From CAVYXK01 sp963772445 (GTDB taxonomy: Bacteria; Pseudomonadota; Alphaproteobacteria; Acetobacterales; Acetobacteraceae), in contig CAVYXK010000017.1 of assembly GCA_963772445.1 (NCBI GenBank), positions 558,001 through 622,000 on the forward strand: a stretch of DNA of 64,000 nt, given 5' to 3'. Below are positions 33,303-42,228 of the stretch, piece by piece. The notes beneath the pieces were generated by a model that had not been told where the DNA came from, did not search any database, and saw only the letters and a list, made by a program, of their open reading frames with translations. The position numbers and the translations under genes are program-made. Within the stretch, counting starts at the first letter, position 1, and each line of letters begins with the position of its first letter.

Positions 33303-33552
33303 ACTCCTCCCTCATCGGAATCGCAGGCGATAAGGATAGGAGTGCGCCATCAATCGTTCTGCGCAGCGTGAACAATGCCTCGAGCGTCAGACGGGGCATC
33401 TTCACGACCGCAATTTGCGCCGGCCAGGGCTCGGTCATCCAGGCCGGCAGCAACGCTCGCATGCCGTTAGGTTGCTCGATGACAAAGTGGCTGCTGCCAC
33501 CATGCTGCAAACGACGTACGACAGCCACGCGCTCACCCGCACGCGGATGCAA
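33124..33552 (-). CDS. DUF5372-like protein of the inner element
   Basis: The frame reads HPRAGERVAVVRRLQHGGSS, HFVIEQPNGMRALLPAWMTE and PWPAQIAVVKMPRLTLEAL, resembling the DUF5372 proteins found beside large serine recombinases. The first codon at 33552 is TTG and the frame stays open upstream (EQPFEVLIRYPL) toward the element end, so the true start is uncertain. Its last 60 codons overlap the small gene at 33120-33302 in another frame, and the real stop may be earlier if a frameshift is present. Confidence 0.5.
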   Translation of the reverse strand: MHPRAGERVAVVRRLQHGGSSHFVIEQPNGMRALLPAWMTEPWPAQIAVVKMPRLTLEALFTLRRTIDGALLSLSPAIPMREECDDRPTSEPPTARSAHAHGQCARTEPNPSAHSGGSDRSAKTADIGAHRRRRGAAARGRQ

Positions 33553-33613
33553 AGGGTACCGGATCAGAACCTCAAACGGCTGTTCTCGGGCAGTATGTCG
33601 CCGTCTCGAAGGG

Positions 33614-35324
33614 TACCATGTCTGAGGCCGAACTTCACATCATCAAGGCGCGGATGTTAGAGGGGCGGCGAGCGAAGGCCCGTCGCGGCGAACTCGGCAA
33701 GACGGTACCGATGGGATATCTGCGGCGTCCGTCGGGGGAAGTCGTCCTGGAGCCCGACGAACAGGCGCAGGCGACGATCCGGCTGGTATTCGACCTGTTC
33801 GATCGGTTTCGCACCATTGGCAAGGTGCTGCGCTACTTGGTCGATCATGACATCGGGATGCCGGTGCGCACGCAGGGCGGCACCAACAAGGGCGAGTTGG
33901 AATGGCATCGCCCCAACCGGGTTTCGCTGAATGATCTGTTGCACAATCCGACCTATGCGGGTGTCTACCTATATGGCCGGCGAGCGTCTGATCCACGCCG
34001 GCGCAAACCAGGGCGACCGGGTACTGGACGGCGCTCCAGCCCTCCGGAGGAAGCCGAGGTGTTTCTGCCGGACCGTCTTCCAGCTTACATCAGTTGGGAA
34101 CAGTATCAGCGCAATCAAACGCAGCTTCGGTCGAACAAGGCGACGGTCTCTGGAGTGCCACGCGCCGGCCAGGCCTTGCTGTCTGGGCTGCTGATCTGCC
34201 GTCGGTGCGGTCTACGAATGACCGCCCAGTACAACCAAAACGGCACCGCTCCGCGCTACGTATGTATCCACTTGGCCAGCGACTACGCTGGACCGGTCTG
34301 CCAGACGCTCAAGGCGGCGCCGCTTGATGCTCTGATAAGCCGGCTTGTGGTGGAGGCGCTCGAGCCGGCTGCGCTGGAGGTAAGCTTGCTGGCGGCCGGC
34401 GAGCTGGAACGCGAGCGCGCGGCGCTGGACGCTCAGTGGCGCCATCGGCTCGAACGAGCAGGCTACCAGGCGCAACGAGCCCGCCGGCAATTCGATGCCA
34501 TAGAACCGGAGAACCGACTGGTGGGCCGTACTCTCGAACGCCAATGGGAGCAGGCGCTGGCCGAGCAGGCACGCCTGGCAGGGGACTATGAACGTTTCCA
34601 GCGTGACCAGCCGCGGAGCTTGACCGCAGCCGAAGTTGCAGGAATTCGCCAACTGGCACACGACTTACCCGGCGTCTGGGCAGCCGCCACTCAGGAAGAG
34701 CGACAAGCCCTGGTTCGCCTGCTGCTCGAACGGGTGTTGGTTGAAGTCATCGACGGCACGGAGCAAGTCCGCGTGAGCTGTCATTGGCACGGTGGCCACC
34801 AAACCTCGCACCAGCTGGTTCGACCGGTTGCTCGTCTCGACCAACTCAGCACTTACCACCAACTGACCGCCCGTGCAGCCGAGCTGCGGCGTGCTGGGAA
34901 GCGCCATGCAGCGATCGCGGAAATCCTCAACCAGGAAGGTTGGCGACCACCTAAGCGACGTGACACATTCACCGCGTTGATGGTTAAGCGTCTCCTCAGC
35001 AAAGTCGAAATCGTTGGGCACAAACGGCGACCTGTGGTCATTGAACGTCAGCCCGAGGAGTGGACGATTACCGAATTGGCTCGGCATCTCGCTATGCCAA
35101 AATCGACCCTCTACAGCTGGGTCCAGGAGGGACGTCTGCGCAGTCGAGCGGTTCGCCACCAGGGCACGACGTTCAAATTGGTGCACGCCGATGATGCCAT
35201 GATTGCCGCCCTTAAGCTGGCTCGCGCAACTCCCCCGCCATGGCGTCGTCGGCCGCCGCCAATCGTCGTGGCGGGCTCTCCTGACCCTGTAGAGTCTCGA
35301 GAGTCGCCATGCCTGGTCGATCTC
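33614..35324 (+). pseudogene. large serine recombinase, C-terminal part (copy 1)
   Basis: It resumes in the frame of the N-terminal part at TMSEAELHIIKARMLEGRRA. The recombinase domain (GKTVPMGYLRRPSGEVVLE to LHNPTYAGVYLYGRRASD), a zinc ribbon (LLICRRCGLRMTAQYNQNG), a coiled-coil and a C-terminal helix-turn-helix (TITELARHLAMPKSTLYSW) follow. No stop codon lies before the element end, and the frame continues antisense through transposase A to 36050. One residue differs from copy 2 (SKVEIVG versus SKVGIVG), and one base near 35300 is inserted. Confidence 0.88.
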
Positions 35325-36143
35325 AATTCCCCAGCGACGGCCGTACAGGCCGGTCAGTTGCTTGGCCGTGGCATCGGTGCTGCTGGCGGCCAGGCACCAG
35401 GCTTGCTTCATATCCGGATCCTGGACACAGACCACGCTTCCCACCCGGTAGCGATCGGCGGTGACCTCGGCGCCGCGCAGCACCCGGGCGCGTCCGCCGG
35501 CCTGCACCCAGTCGGCCGCGGTGCGCGTCTCACCGGTGGCGCTGGTCACGGTGATGTTGCCACGGAAGCGGATGACGTAGTCGAAATACAGCTCTTCGGT
35601 CAGCATCTTGTACAGTTTCTGATCGCCGAAGCCGCGGTCGGCCACGATGCACACCTTGACCCCCGCCGGCAGCAGCTCGGCCAGCCGGACCAGCACGCGA
35701 TGCTCGTAGAAGCCGCGGCGCTCCTTGAGCGTGCTCTTGTCGACGGTCAGCCATACCAGGGGTGTCGAGCGACCGTGGTCGCTGATCAGGGCCAGCATGA
35801 TGGTGGCCTGGTTGTCGGCGTCGAAGTCGGTCCAATCCATGGCCACCACGATGGAGCTGCGTGCGCCGATGACGAAGGGCACCCAGCGCACCAGAATATC
35901 GTCGACGCTGATGGCAGTATTGGAGAGCAATCGGTCGACCTGCTTGATCGCGTGCTTGGGCTTCAAACTACGCGCCGCGGCGAGGCCTTGGCCGATGGCA
36001 CAGATAGCCAGGGAGCCGCTGTGCAACACGCCAAGCGTGGCGTCGCATAGAGAATTGACACGCTTGGCGTGAAGGTCCTGCTCCAGCAAGCCGCCAAGCA
36101 GGTCGCGAATTCCCTTGTACGAAACGCGCTCCCGGATGACCAT
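35322..36143 (-). pseudogene. IS4-family transposase A, N-terminal part
   Basis: From ATG 36143 it reads MVIRERVSYKGIRDLLGGLL, SSIVVAMDWTDFDADNQATI (first catalytic Asp), GVKVCIVADRGFGDQKLYKM (second Asp) and ends LTGLYGRRWGIE, where the third catalytic residue (Glu) would sit. The frame then enters the recombinase element (IDQAWRLSRLYRVRRAR) and stays open on its antisense strand for about 220 codons. About 385 residues would be encoded by the rejoined gene. Confidence 0.87.
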
Positions 36144-36319
36144 GGGTAGCTCCCGAATCGGTGTCGGGAGGCAAACTCGCCGGTCTGCGGGGAGCGCGGA
36201 ACTACTTTCGCGACTTCGCAAGGATCCATCATCTGCGGCGGCTTCACAATTCTTTTTGGAATCGCCTCTACGGTCGCCCGATTCTTTTATGTCATACGGA
36301 AAATGAGGGGATGTTTGAG

Positions 36320-36381
36320 CCTGCCCCCGGGCTTCGACCCGGGGGTCGGTTCGCGAAGCGAACCGGATGAGGGTGCCGGGG
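36320..36381. repeat. REP-like repeat, right part
   Basis: CCTGCCCCCGGGCTTCGAC then CCGGGGGTCGGTTCGCGAAG, AGCGAACCGGATGAGGGTGC and CGGGGC continue the repeat broken at 29993. It has the same block order as 40192-40280. Confidence 0.7.
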
Positions 36382-36413
36382 CACGCACGCAGCAACATGG
36401 TGGACGACAAACC

Positions 36414-36893
36414 GTGCCGACGACCCGTTTGAACCCTGTGCTGCGCGGCCTGTTTCGGGCGCCGGCGTATCTCTATCGATGGCGATGCGGCTGGCTGCTC
36501 GGACGCCGCTTCCTGCTGCTAGTCCATACCGGGCGCTGCACCGGCCTGCGGCGGGAGACCGTGCTGGAAATCATGGAGTACCGGGACGAAGGACCCGAGG
36601 TAGTCGTCATGAGCGCCTTTGGTCCCAAATCCGACTGGCTTCGCAACATCCAGGCGACACCAGGTCCGGAGGTGGTCATCGGTTCGCGCCGTTTCACCGC
36701 GGTCCACCGCATTCTGGGGGCGGACGAGGCAGTAGAGGTGATCGCCGGCTACGAGCAGCGCAATCGCCTCATCGCGCCCATCATCTACGCCGTGTTGAGC
36801 CGCCTCCTCGGTTGGCGATATGTCGGCTCCGAGCTCGACAGCCGTTGGCTGGCCGCGCATTTGCCGTTGATCGCGTTCCGTCCGCGAGCGTGA
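36414..36893 (+). CDS. nitroreductase/quinone reductase family deazaflavin-type protein
   Basis: This 159-residue small split-barrel protein has LNPVLRGLFRAPAYLYRWRC, a G-R-R-F-L-L-L-V-H-T-G-R block followed by GLRRETVLEIMEY, and VVVMSAFGPKSDWLRNIQAT, matching the PF04075 family. Actinobacterial relatives are F420-dependent nitroreductases; in a proteobacterium the cofactor is uncertain. I start at GTG 36414 because the upstream frame lies in the REP repeat. It is monocistronic, with its 3' end facing the sortilin-like gene. Confidence 0.75.
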   Translation: MPTTRLNPVLRGLFRAPAYLYRWRCGWLLGRRFLLLVHTGRCTGLRRETVLEIMEYRDEGPEVVVMSAFGPKSDWLRNIQATPGPEVVIGSRRFTAVHRILGADEAVEVIAGYEQRNRLIAPIIYAVLSRLLGWRYVGSELDSRWLAAHLPLIAFRPRA

Positions 36894-36933
36894 TGCGCGA
36901 GGACGCAGTGGCCGGCTTGTGTCTGTCATCGGT

Positions 36934-39900
36934 TCAGCCGCTGATCAGATCGATCGTGCCTTCCGCCGCGAGACGGTTGATCCCGCCCACATCATGCGTC
37001 ACCAGCGCATCCAGCTTGGCGAGCTCGTCGGCGACCCGGGCCATCAGTTCCTGCGACACTGCGGTGGCCTGCGTCGTCGGCGCTGCATCGGCAATGGCTA
37101 CCATGTTGATCAGGTCCACCAGTGTGTCGCTCAAACGGGCCGGATTGCGCAACGTGTCGCGCGCCGACTGCCGGTTGACGTCCACCAAAACGCCTTCGAT
37201 CCCCGCCAGCTTCTCCCCCGTTGCTGTGGCTCTGCCGACGAGATCGGCGTGAGCATCGCCCAGCCGCTCGATCAGCGCGCCGAGCTGACGTTTGATGCGG
37301 CGGATGCGATTGACCGCAGCATTCAGCTTCGACAGCGACTGCGTCAGCTCCATCAGCAGCGCGAACTGCCGCTGATATGCCTCGGCCGTTGCACCGACGC
37401 GCGGGTCCTTCACGACGGCGAAGCGAGCATGCCGGATGTCCGACTCGACCGTCAGTTCCACCTGATACTCGCCCGGCATCACGGCCGGACCCGACGGCGG
37501 ATCGGGCTCTGTCGCCAATGGCTTGTTTCTGGGCGGCGCCAGTGCCGAGTCAAGCTTGACCGGGCCGGGATGCTTCAGATCCCAGACGAACCGATTAAGG
37601 CCGCGCCGTGTCCCTGGACGCCGTGACGAAGACAGCGTGTCGTCGTCGCTGCGGAACGAGATGATTGCGGCTCCCGATCCATCGCGGAACGTCAGCGCGA
37701 CCGGCCCGGAGGCGATGTCGTCCAGCCAATAATACACGATCGCCCCGTTGGGTGGGTTCTCGCCCACGTCGAGATGCTCGCGTAGCGTCGTCCGATCGGG
37801 CTGCTCAACCGTCCTGATGCTGCCGCCGATGCCCGGCGCGATAGCGAACGAGACGCCCGGTCCCAGTTTGCCAAGCGCACCGAAGTGTAGCTTAGTCCGG
37901 ACTGTGGTGCGGGGTATGAACAACCGCGTCCCGGTATTCCCATCGGCAAGCTCGCGCAGCGGCGTGACATCGTCCAGGATCCAGAACGAGCGCCCGTGCG
38001 TACCGGCGACGAGGTCGGCGCCTTTGATCTTGAGGTCATACACCGGCACCACCGGCAGACCGCCCGGCAGGCGCGACCAGCTCTGCCCGTCATCGAGCGT
38101 GAAGAAAATCCCGGTCTCGGTGCCGACGAACAGCAGACCGCGTCGCACCGGGTCGGCGCGCACCACGCGCGTGATCTCGGACTCCGGGAGGTCGCCGTTG
38201 ATCGATTGCCAGGTGCGGCCCCCGTCCGCGCTGCGGAACAGGTACGGCTGGTAATCGGCCAACTTGTAGCGGGTCGCGGCCAGATAGATCGTATCGGGAT
38301 CGTGTGCCGAGATCTCGACGCAGCCGACATAGGCAAGCTCGGGCATTCCCGGCGGGGTCACGTTACGCCAGCTCGCACCGTCGTCGCGCGTGACGTGCAC
38401 CAACCCGTCATCGGTCGATGCCCAGATCTCGCCGCGTCGATGCGGCGACTCGACGACACAGGCGCAGGTCGCATGCACCTCTGCGCCAGCGTTCTCGCCG
38501 GTTATCTCGCCCCCTGAAGGGCCCTGCCGCGAGCGGTCGTTCAGGCTGAGATCGGGCGAGATCGTCGTCCAGCTCATGCCCTCGTCGGTGGTACGAAATA
38601 CGTGGTTCCCGCCGGTGTACAGGATCTTGCTGTCATGCGGCGAGAAGGCGATCGGGTAAGTCCAGGCGAACCGGTATTTGAGGTCCCTCGGTGCAATGCC
38701 GGTCGATTCCTCCGGCCAGACGTTGACAAGCTGAATTTGGCCGGTGCGGTGGTCGTACCGCTGTAACGGCGCACTACCGCCCGGGCTGGAGCCGATCGCC
38801 CCGATATAAACAATGTCGGGATCGGCGGGATTGACCGCGATGAAGCCGCTCTCGCCGGTACCCGGATAAGTGCAGTCGCCAAGCGTGATGGCACCCCACA
38901 CGGCCGCGCTCGGCACCGAGATCGACGTGTTGTCCTGCTGCGTGGCATAGACCCGGTACGGATACTGATCGTCGATGTCGATGCGATAGAATTGCGCGGT
39001 CTTCTGGTTGTAGATCGACGACCATGTAACGCCGCCGTTGAATGACACGCAGGCGCCGCCGTCGTTGCCCTCGACCATCCGCTTCGGATCGGTCGGGTCG
39101 ATCCACAGGTCGTGGTTGTCGCCGTGCGGCGTCATGATCTCGGTGAAGCGCACGCCGCCGTCGGTCGACTTCCACAACTGCAGATTGGCGACATAAACCG
39201 TTTCGGCATGGCAGGGATCGGCAAAGACATGCGCATAGTACCACGGCCGGTGCATCAGGTCCCGATGCGACGACACCTGCTGCCAGCGCGCGCCGTAGTC
39301 GTCCGACCGGTACAGCCCGGTCTTCTCGCCCATCGCCTCCACCAGCGCCCAGACGCGCCCCGCATGGGCCGCGGAGACGGCGACGCCGAGCTTGCCGAGC
39401 GGCCGGTCCGGTAGCCCGGGATTGCCCGAGATCTCCCGCCAACTGTCGCCGCCGTCGGTCGAGCAAAAGAGCCCGCTGCCGGGCCCACCGCTGGAGATGT
39501 TCCAGAAGCTGCGTCGGGCCTGCCAGAACGTCGCGAACAGGATGCGCGGGTTGTTGGCGTCCATCGCGATATCGACTGCGCCGGCATCGATGCCGCGATA
39601 GAGCACCTTCTCCCAGCTTCTGCCGCCGTCGCGCGAGCGGAAGACTCCGCGTTCCTCGTTCGGTCCGAACGCGTCGCCCAGCGCGGCGACGAAAACGATG
39701 TCGGGATTGCGCGGATCGATGCAGATCCGGCCGATATGGCGACTTTCTCGCAAGCCCACATGGCGCCAGGTGCGACCGGCATCATCGGATTTGTACACGC
39801 CGTCCCCATAAGAGACGTCGAGTCGGATCGTCGTCTCGCCAGTACCGGCATAGACCACGTTGTGATCGGCCCGTGCCACCGCGATGGCGCCGATCGCGGC

Positions 39901-40113
39901 GCTGCCCAGGAACCCGTCCGACACGCAGCGCCAATAGACGCCGCCGTCGATGGTCTTCCAGATGCCGCCGGCGCAGGCGCCGAAATAGAATACCATGCGA
40001 TCCATCGGGTCACCGGCAACCGCGACTACGCGGCCACCGCGCGGCGGGCCGATACAACGCCACTTTAGGGTGTCTAGCTTCGACGACTCGGCGACGCGGG
40101 ACAGGACTGGCAT
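36934..40113 (-). CDS. sortilin/VPS10-like beta-propeller protein (BNR-type repeats)
   Basis: This 1059-residue protein is built of repeated blades with the S-x-D-x-G-x-x-W Asp-box: GIWKTIDGGVYW, GVYKSDDAGRTWRHV, GVFRSRDGGRSWEKV, GLYRSDDYGARWQQV, LWKSTDGGVRFTEI and HVTRDDGASWRNV. After about residue 720 comes a beta-sandwich region and a C-terminal helical part (LTQSLSKLNAAVNRIRRIKR). This layout is known from bacterial glycosyl hydrolase-like and sortilin-like proteins of unknown substrate. No signal peptide is visible at MPVLSRVAESSKLDTLKWRC, so it may be cytosolic or exported by another route. Confidence 0.82.
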   Translation of the reverse strand: MPVLSRVAESSKLDTLKWRCIGPPRGGRVVAVAGDPMDRMVFYFGACAGGIWKTIDGGVYWRCVSDGFLGSAAIGAIAVARADHNVVYAGTGETTIRLDVSYGDGVYKSDDAGRTWRHVGLRESRHIGRICIDPRNPDIVFVAALGDAFGPNEERGVFRSRDGGRSWEKVLYRGIDAGAVDIAMDANNPRILFATFWQARRSFWNISSGGPGSGLFCSTDGGDSWREISGNPGLPDRPLGKLGVAVSAAHAGRVWALVEAMGEKTGLYRSDDYGARWQQVSSHRDLMHRPWYYAHVFADPCHAETVYVANLQLWKSTDGGVRFTEIMTPHGDNHDLWIDPTDPKRMVEGNDGGACVSFNGGVTWSSIYNQKTAQFYRIDIDDQYPYRVYATQQDNTSISVPSAAVWGAITLGDCTYPGTGESGFIAVNPADPDIVYIGAIGSSPGGSAPLQRYDHRTGQIQLVNVWPEESTGIAPRDLKYRFAWTYPIAFSPHDSKILYTGGNHVFRTTDEGMSWTTISPDLSLNDRSRQGPSGGEITGENAGAEVHATCACVVESPHRRGEIWASTDDGLVHVTRDDGASWRNVTPPGMPELAYVGCVEISAHDPDTIYLAATRYKLADYQPYLFRSADGGRTWQSINGDLPESEITRVVRADPVRRGLLFVGTETGIFFTLDDGQSWSRLPGGLPVVPVYDLKIKGADLVAGTHGRSFWILDDVTPLRELADGNTGTRLFIPRTTVRTKLHFGALGKLGPGVSFAIAPGIGGSIRTVEQPDRTTLREHLDVGENPPNGAIVYYWLDDIASGPVALTFRDGSGAAIISFRSDDDTLSSSRRPGTRRGLNRFVWDLKHPGPVKLDSALAPPRNKPLATEPDPPSGPAVMPGEYQVELTVESDIRHARFAVVKDPRVGATAEAYQRQFALLMELTQSLSKLNAAVNRIRRIKRQLGALIERLGDAHADLVGRATATGEKLAGIEGVLVDVNRQSARDTLRNPARLSDTLVDLINMVAIADAAPTTQATAVSQELMARVADELAKLDALVTHDVGGINRLAAEGTIDLISG

Positions 40114-40191
40114 GGTGCGTGATTCACCTATCGTAGATTGAAGCGCAGTTGATGTTGACCGATGGATTGAACGTCGCCGGTACGTGCGAGT

Positions 40192-40280
40192 CCACCTCTC
40201 CCGCTCGCGGGAAAGAGCCTGCCCCGGAGTTGATCCGGGGTCGGGTCGCGAAGCGAACCGGGTGAGGGTGCCGCGCCGGG
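40192..40280. repeat. REP-like palindromic repeat, complete reference copy
   Basis: Block order: CCACCTCTCCCGC-TC-GCGGGA (hairpin), AGAGCCTGCCCCGG, a second small palindrome CCCCGGAGTTGATCCGGGG, the core GTCGCGAAGCGAACC, GGGTGAGGGTGC and CGCGCCGGGGC. Related copies are at 142-241/1889-1930, 18147, 18891, 19974 and 29965-29993/36320-36381. It lies in the divergent spacer between the sortilin-like gene and the MFS gene. Confidence 0.75.
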
Positions 40281-40405
40281 GCTACGCACCGATCCGCCGA
40301 CGTGCCAAAATAAAGGTGGCCTTTGCACCGCACCGACTAGGGAGGATCGATCCAAGTGCGCGCGCCCGCCGGCACACCGGCGCCGGTCCGCGTCGAAGCC
40401 CCGTC

Positions 40406-41599
40406 ATGAGCGCACGTATCGCAGTCCCAGCCGCCATCGGCGCCCTGCCGCGCCGCCAGGCGCTGGCGTTTCTCAGCCTCTTCTTCGTCCCGTCGGTCGC
40501 GCAGGCCATTCTGCTCACCGTTGTGCCGCTGGAGGCCCTGCATCTGCTCGGCACCGCACGCAGAGTGACTTTCCTCTATGTCGCAGCAGGCTTGGTCACT
40601 GTGGCCGGCCGCTTCAGCATCCCGCTGCTCGTGCGGCTGATCCGCCGGCGGTTCGTGTTCACGCTTGGCACGCTCTCGTTGACCGCCGCCGGCATGCTGA
40701 TGGGCGTCAACAAAGTGCCGACCCTGGCGGCGGGGCTCGTGCTCAGCACCTTCGGGTTCGCCTGCATCGAGATCACCAGCCAGCTCTATCTGCTCGACCA
40801 CGTCTCCCGCCATGCACTGAAGCGTTTCGAGCCGCTGCGCATCTTCATCATTGCCGGGCCCTGGACGATCGGCCCATGGCTTGGCGTCTATCTGCAGCAG
40901 AGCGTCGGCTTTGCCGTGCCATTCGCAATCGTCAGCGCCACCGCGCTGATGTTGCTGATCCTGTTCTGGCACCTGCGGATCGGCGAGAATGCAGTGCTTG
41001 CGGCCATGCGCCGGCCGCTGCCGAGCCTCACGCGCTATCTGCCTCGCTTCTTCGCCCAGAAGCGGCTGCGCCTGGCCTGGACGCTCGCCTCGGCGCGCTC
41101 TTCCTGGTGGAGTCTGTTCTACGTCTATGCACCGATCTTCGCTGTCACGTCCGGCCTCGGCGCCGAGACGGGCGGCGTCGTGGTATCGATCGGCTCCGGC
41201 TGGATCTGGCTGGTACCGGTCTGGGGCTGGATCGGCCGCCGCTACGGCCTGCGCCGCCTGTTGCAGGCGGGCTATGCGCTGGCCGGCGTTTTGAGCATTT
41301 GCACCGGCTTGGCGTTCGGCGTTCCCTGGCTCTGCGTTGTCGTAATCGTGCTGGCGGCACTCGCCACCGAGACCATCGACGGCGCCGGCAACCTGCTGTT
41401 CCTGCGCGCCGTCCACCCGTACGAGCGTGCCGAAATGACCACGGTATTCGTAAGCTTCCGCGACGTGGCCCAGCTTGGCCCGCCGGCGGTGTGCTCGGTG
41501 CTGCTGTCGCTGTTCAGCCTGCCGTCGGTATTCGTTGCCGGTGGAGTGATGATGCTCGCGTCCGCCGCCCTGTGCCGCCACATCCCGCGCCGACTGTAA
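40406..41599 (+). CDS. major facilitator superfamily transporter
   Basis: This 397-residue polytopic protein has about 11-12 hydrophobic helices: LAFLSLFFVPSVAQAILLTV, VTFLYVAAGLVTVAGRFSIP, FGFACIEITSQLYLLDHVSR, TALMLLILFWHLRIG, and GAETGGVVVSIGSGWIWLVP. The R-R-R-F turn after helix 2 and GWIGRRYGLRRLLQAGYAL between helices 8 and 9 resemble the MFS loop motifs. The substrate is not predictable. ATG 40406 is the first in-frame start after the REP repeat; its ribosome binding site is poor. The 131 bp downstream holds no gene. Confidence 0.83.
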   Translation: MSARIAVPAAIGALPRRQALAFLSLFFVPSVAQAILLTVVPLEALHLLGTARRVTFLYVAAGLVTVAGRFSIPLLVRLIRRRFVFTLGTLSLTAAGMLMGVNKVPTLAAGLVLSTFGFACIEITSQLYLLDHVSRHALKRFEPLRIFIIAGPWTIGPWLGVYLQQSVGFAVPFAIVSATALMLLILFWHLRIGENAVLAAMRRPLPSLTRYLPRFFAQKRLRLAWTLASARSSWWSLFYVYAPIFAVTSGLGAETGGVVVSIGSGWIWLVPVWGWIGRRYGLRRLLQAGYALAGVLSICTGLAFGVPWLCVVVIVLAALATETIDGAGNLLFLRAVHPYERAEMTTVFVSFRDVAQLGPPAVCSVLLSLFSLPSVFVAGGVMMLASAALCRHIPRRL

Positions 41600-41730
41600 G
41601 TGGGTTCTTGGTTCGGAAAGAGAGTTCACACGGAGACCCTCCTTTCATCGCGATACGTCCGAGTCTCAGTGGTGGGCGTTGACAAAAACTCAGCAGATCA
41701 TCCCTCGGCCGGAGGGGTTTCGGGATACGT

Positions 41731-41976
41731 TTAGCCGAGATATTTCTCGACCACCGAGGCCGGGCGGATCTGTGCATCCGACGGATCCCGTCCGAACTCG
41801 CGGAACGCCCGGCGCTGGCGCAACAGGTCCCAGCATTGGTCCAGCTCGACTTCGAGCTTCCTCAGCCGGTCGAGATCCGCGTCGGTTGGCGCCGCGTGGC
41901 CACGCAGGTGCTGCTCTTCGGTCACAAGCTGCTGAATGCGCTTTAGGATCGGCTGATCCGTAGTTTGATCTGGCAT
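41731..41976 (-). CDS. DUF2630 family protein
   Basis: This 81-residue protein reads MPDQTTDQPILKRIQQLVTE, EEQHLRGHAAPTDADLDRLR and VELDQCWDLLRQRRAFREFG, the complete DUF2630 pattern, an all-helical small protein of unknown function common in actinobacteria and alphaproteobacteria. The longer open frame upstream to 42210 is not supported. The 252-bp divergent spacer to the next gene is otherwise empty. Confidence 0.87.
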   Translation of the reverse strand: MPDQTTDQPILKRIQQLVTEEQHLRGHAAPTDADLDRLRKLEVELDQCWDLLRQRRAFREFGRDPSDAQIRPASVVEKYLG

Positions 41977-42228
41977 GACGGGTCCTCCGCTTCGACGGCC
42001 CAAGCATGCACGAGATGGCGGCGGGAGACGAGGGAGACGAGCCGAAGTTCGCGGATTCGCCCGCATCACGTCAGCGTCGTCTGGCAGACCGCGCCTGGTT
42101 TCCACGGGATTCGCGCCGCGGGAGAGGGTTACCTCACCAATCCGGCTCTTCTGTCCGTGCCCGGACCGCCCAATGGACTCGCGTGCAGTGTGGAGCCAAG
42201 ATACCTTCACAAATTGGGAGAGGCGTGA

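Larger units (their letters stand above)
31040..33613 (-). mobile_element. second serine-recombinase element inserted in the first
   Basis: Copy 2 reads ...GGGCTTAAAGGGTACCATG without interruption. Here that sequence is split as GGGCTTAAAGGG | element | AAGGGTACCATG, so AAGGG occurs at both ends (31035-31039, 33609-33613). The two element ends are imperfect inverted repeats around that core: GATGGTGACATGATGC at the left, and GACGGCGACATACTGC as the complement of the right. It carries three minus-strand genes: a DUF5372-like protein, a 60-residue protein and a large serine recombinase. Confidence 0.85.
30351..35324 (+). mobile_element. large-serine-recombinase element, copy 1 (itself interrupted)
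   Basis: The boundaries are defined by comparison with copy 2 (55463-57861). Outside both ends lies transposase A; inside both ends sequence is shared with copy 2. The crossover appears to be at the dinucleotide GA of a Glu codon (30351-30352 and 35323-35324 on the complementary strand). Without the inner insertion (31040-33613) the element is about 2.4 kb, within one base of copy 2. It encodes a single large serine recombinase, here split in two. Confidence 0.85.
29994..36319 (-). mobile_element. IS4-family element A, carrying nested insertions
   Basis: The ends match at 16 of 19 positions: CTCAAGACTCCCCTCATTT at 29994-30012 against the complement of 36301-36319. CCTGCCCCC flanks both ends. 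Without the nested element the IS would be about 1.35 kb with one transposase on the minus strand, whose two halves lie at 35322-36143 and 30014-30352. It is inserted in a REP-like repeat. Confidence 0.8.

Noticed and set aside
34665..36410. A 581-codon open frame on the minus strand that looks like one long protein
   Set aside because: Only its middle part (35322-36143) is transposase A. The rest is antisense readthrough into the recombinase element and an unsupported upstream extension.
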